32,558 nucleotides of DNA, from contig JBDIVS010000027.1 of assembly GCA_039794245.1 (NCBI GenBank), positions 1 through 32,558 of the forward strand, in the 5' to 3' direction. Shown here piece by piece: positions 32,495 to 32,558 of this stretch. The stretch is from DAITQM01 sp039794245. Its GTDB lineage: Bacteria; Pseudomonadota; Gammaproteobacteria; Xanthomonadales; Wenzhouxiangellaceae. Each line of letters begins with the position of its first letter. Within the stretch, counting starts at the first letter, position 1. The position numbers were made by a program, and so were the translations under genes. The notes beneath the pieces are model-generated. The model was given only the letters and a program-made list of their open reading frames with translations. It was not told the DNA's origin and did not search any database.

Positions 32495-32558
32495 GCGGAC
32501 AGGTCCCCGGCAAAAGCGAGAGCACACAGCTTTTGCCCTGTCCGCGCCGAGACCGGGA

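Larger units (their letters stand above)
32248..32558 (+). ncRNA. Candidate structured transcript from the tandem repeat
   Basis: Downstream of the promoter each unit can fold into a long hairpin. Its stems are GCGGACAG/CTGTCCGC (32317-32324 with 32360-32367) and GGCAAAAGC/GCTTTTGCC (32331-32339 with 32351-32359). The first unit continues into two small hairpins, GACC-GGGAT-GGTC (32373-32385) and GACC-AGGAT-GGTC (32405-32417). The second small hairpin lies inside a GGCTCT/AGAGCC pair. No open reading frame of note accounts for the region. That it is transcribed as a functional RNA is an inference. Confidence 0.3.
32254..32558 (+). repeat. 178-bp direct repeat reaching the window end
   Basis: 32254-32380 and 32432-32558 are identical over 127 bases, with a period of 178. 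The segment between them (32381-32431) is present once. Each copy contains GATGCCCCTCCCGCGGTGAA, the tRNA 5' part and the long hairpin. More copies may follow beyond the window. Confidence 0.9.

Overview
The window is a GC-rich bacterial segment that looks gammaproteobacterial. The evidence is the core gene order yicC-gmk-rpoZ-spoT-ridA-recG with rph divergent from yicC, the pairs accA-tilS and kbl-tdh, a GluQ (glutamyl-Q tRNA-Asp synthetase), HtpX, and a FimX-like REC-PAS-GGDEF-EAL protein. Species cannot be named from this sequence. Many small overlaps between genes indicate a compact, operon-rich chromosome.

Positions 1-6100 are an accessory patch full of wreckage. It holds the C-terminal tail of a nuclease-type polymorphic toxin (63-266, minus), apparently cut at its putative catalytic lysine by a decayed ISL3-family insertion sequence (267-1666). 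A possible immunity ORF runs off the left edge. Next come a secreted hypothetical protein, a divergent M2 (ACE-like) peptidase lipoprotein, a HicBA toxin-antitoxin pair whose hicA carries two in-frame stops, and a frameshifted, truncated hsdM. A short dispersed repeat with core GTTGCATAAATT sits at the 5' end of hicB, at the cut end of hsdM, in the AT-rich gap between them, and again between kbl and tdh.

Positions 6250-23630 are mostly housekeeping genes. The minus-strand block yicC>gmk>rpoZ>spoT>ridA>recG links nucleotide metabolism, RNA polymerase, the stringent response and DNA repair. The plus-strand block is rph>rdgB>DUF456>DUF3147. Then, on the minus strand, come NAD kinase, the threonine-catabolism operon tdh>kbl>GFA-family protein, and gluQ>accA>tilS>xseB. 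htpX is on the plus strand. tilS contains an in-frame insertion of about 300 bp built from nine ATGACTGTCC motifs (GGACAGTCAT on the coding strand), every spacing a multiple of three, including an almost perfect 114-bp tandem duplication.

Positions 23690-32143 carry three large minus-strand genes: a FimX-like degenerate c-di-GMP protein, a TonB-dependent receptor, and a secreted protein of about 1070 residues with BNR/sortilin-type repeats.

The right end (32211-32558) has a good sigma70-type promoter followed by a 178-bp direct repeat. Each copy carries the 5' part of a tRNA (acceptor strand and D arm, tRNA-Phe-like) running into a strong hairpin instead of the rest of a tRNA; the one complete unit goes on to two small GGA-loop hairpins. 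The last 127 nt of the window exactly repeat an internal stretch, which suggests a contig end inside a collapsed tandem array.
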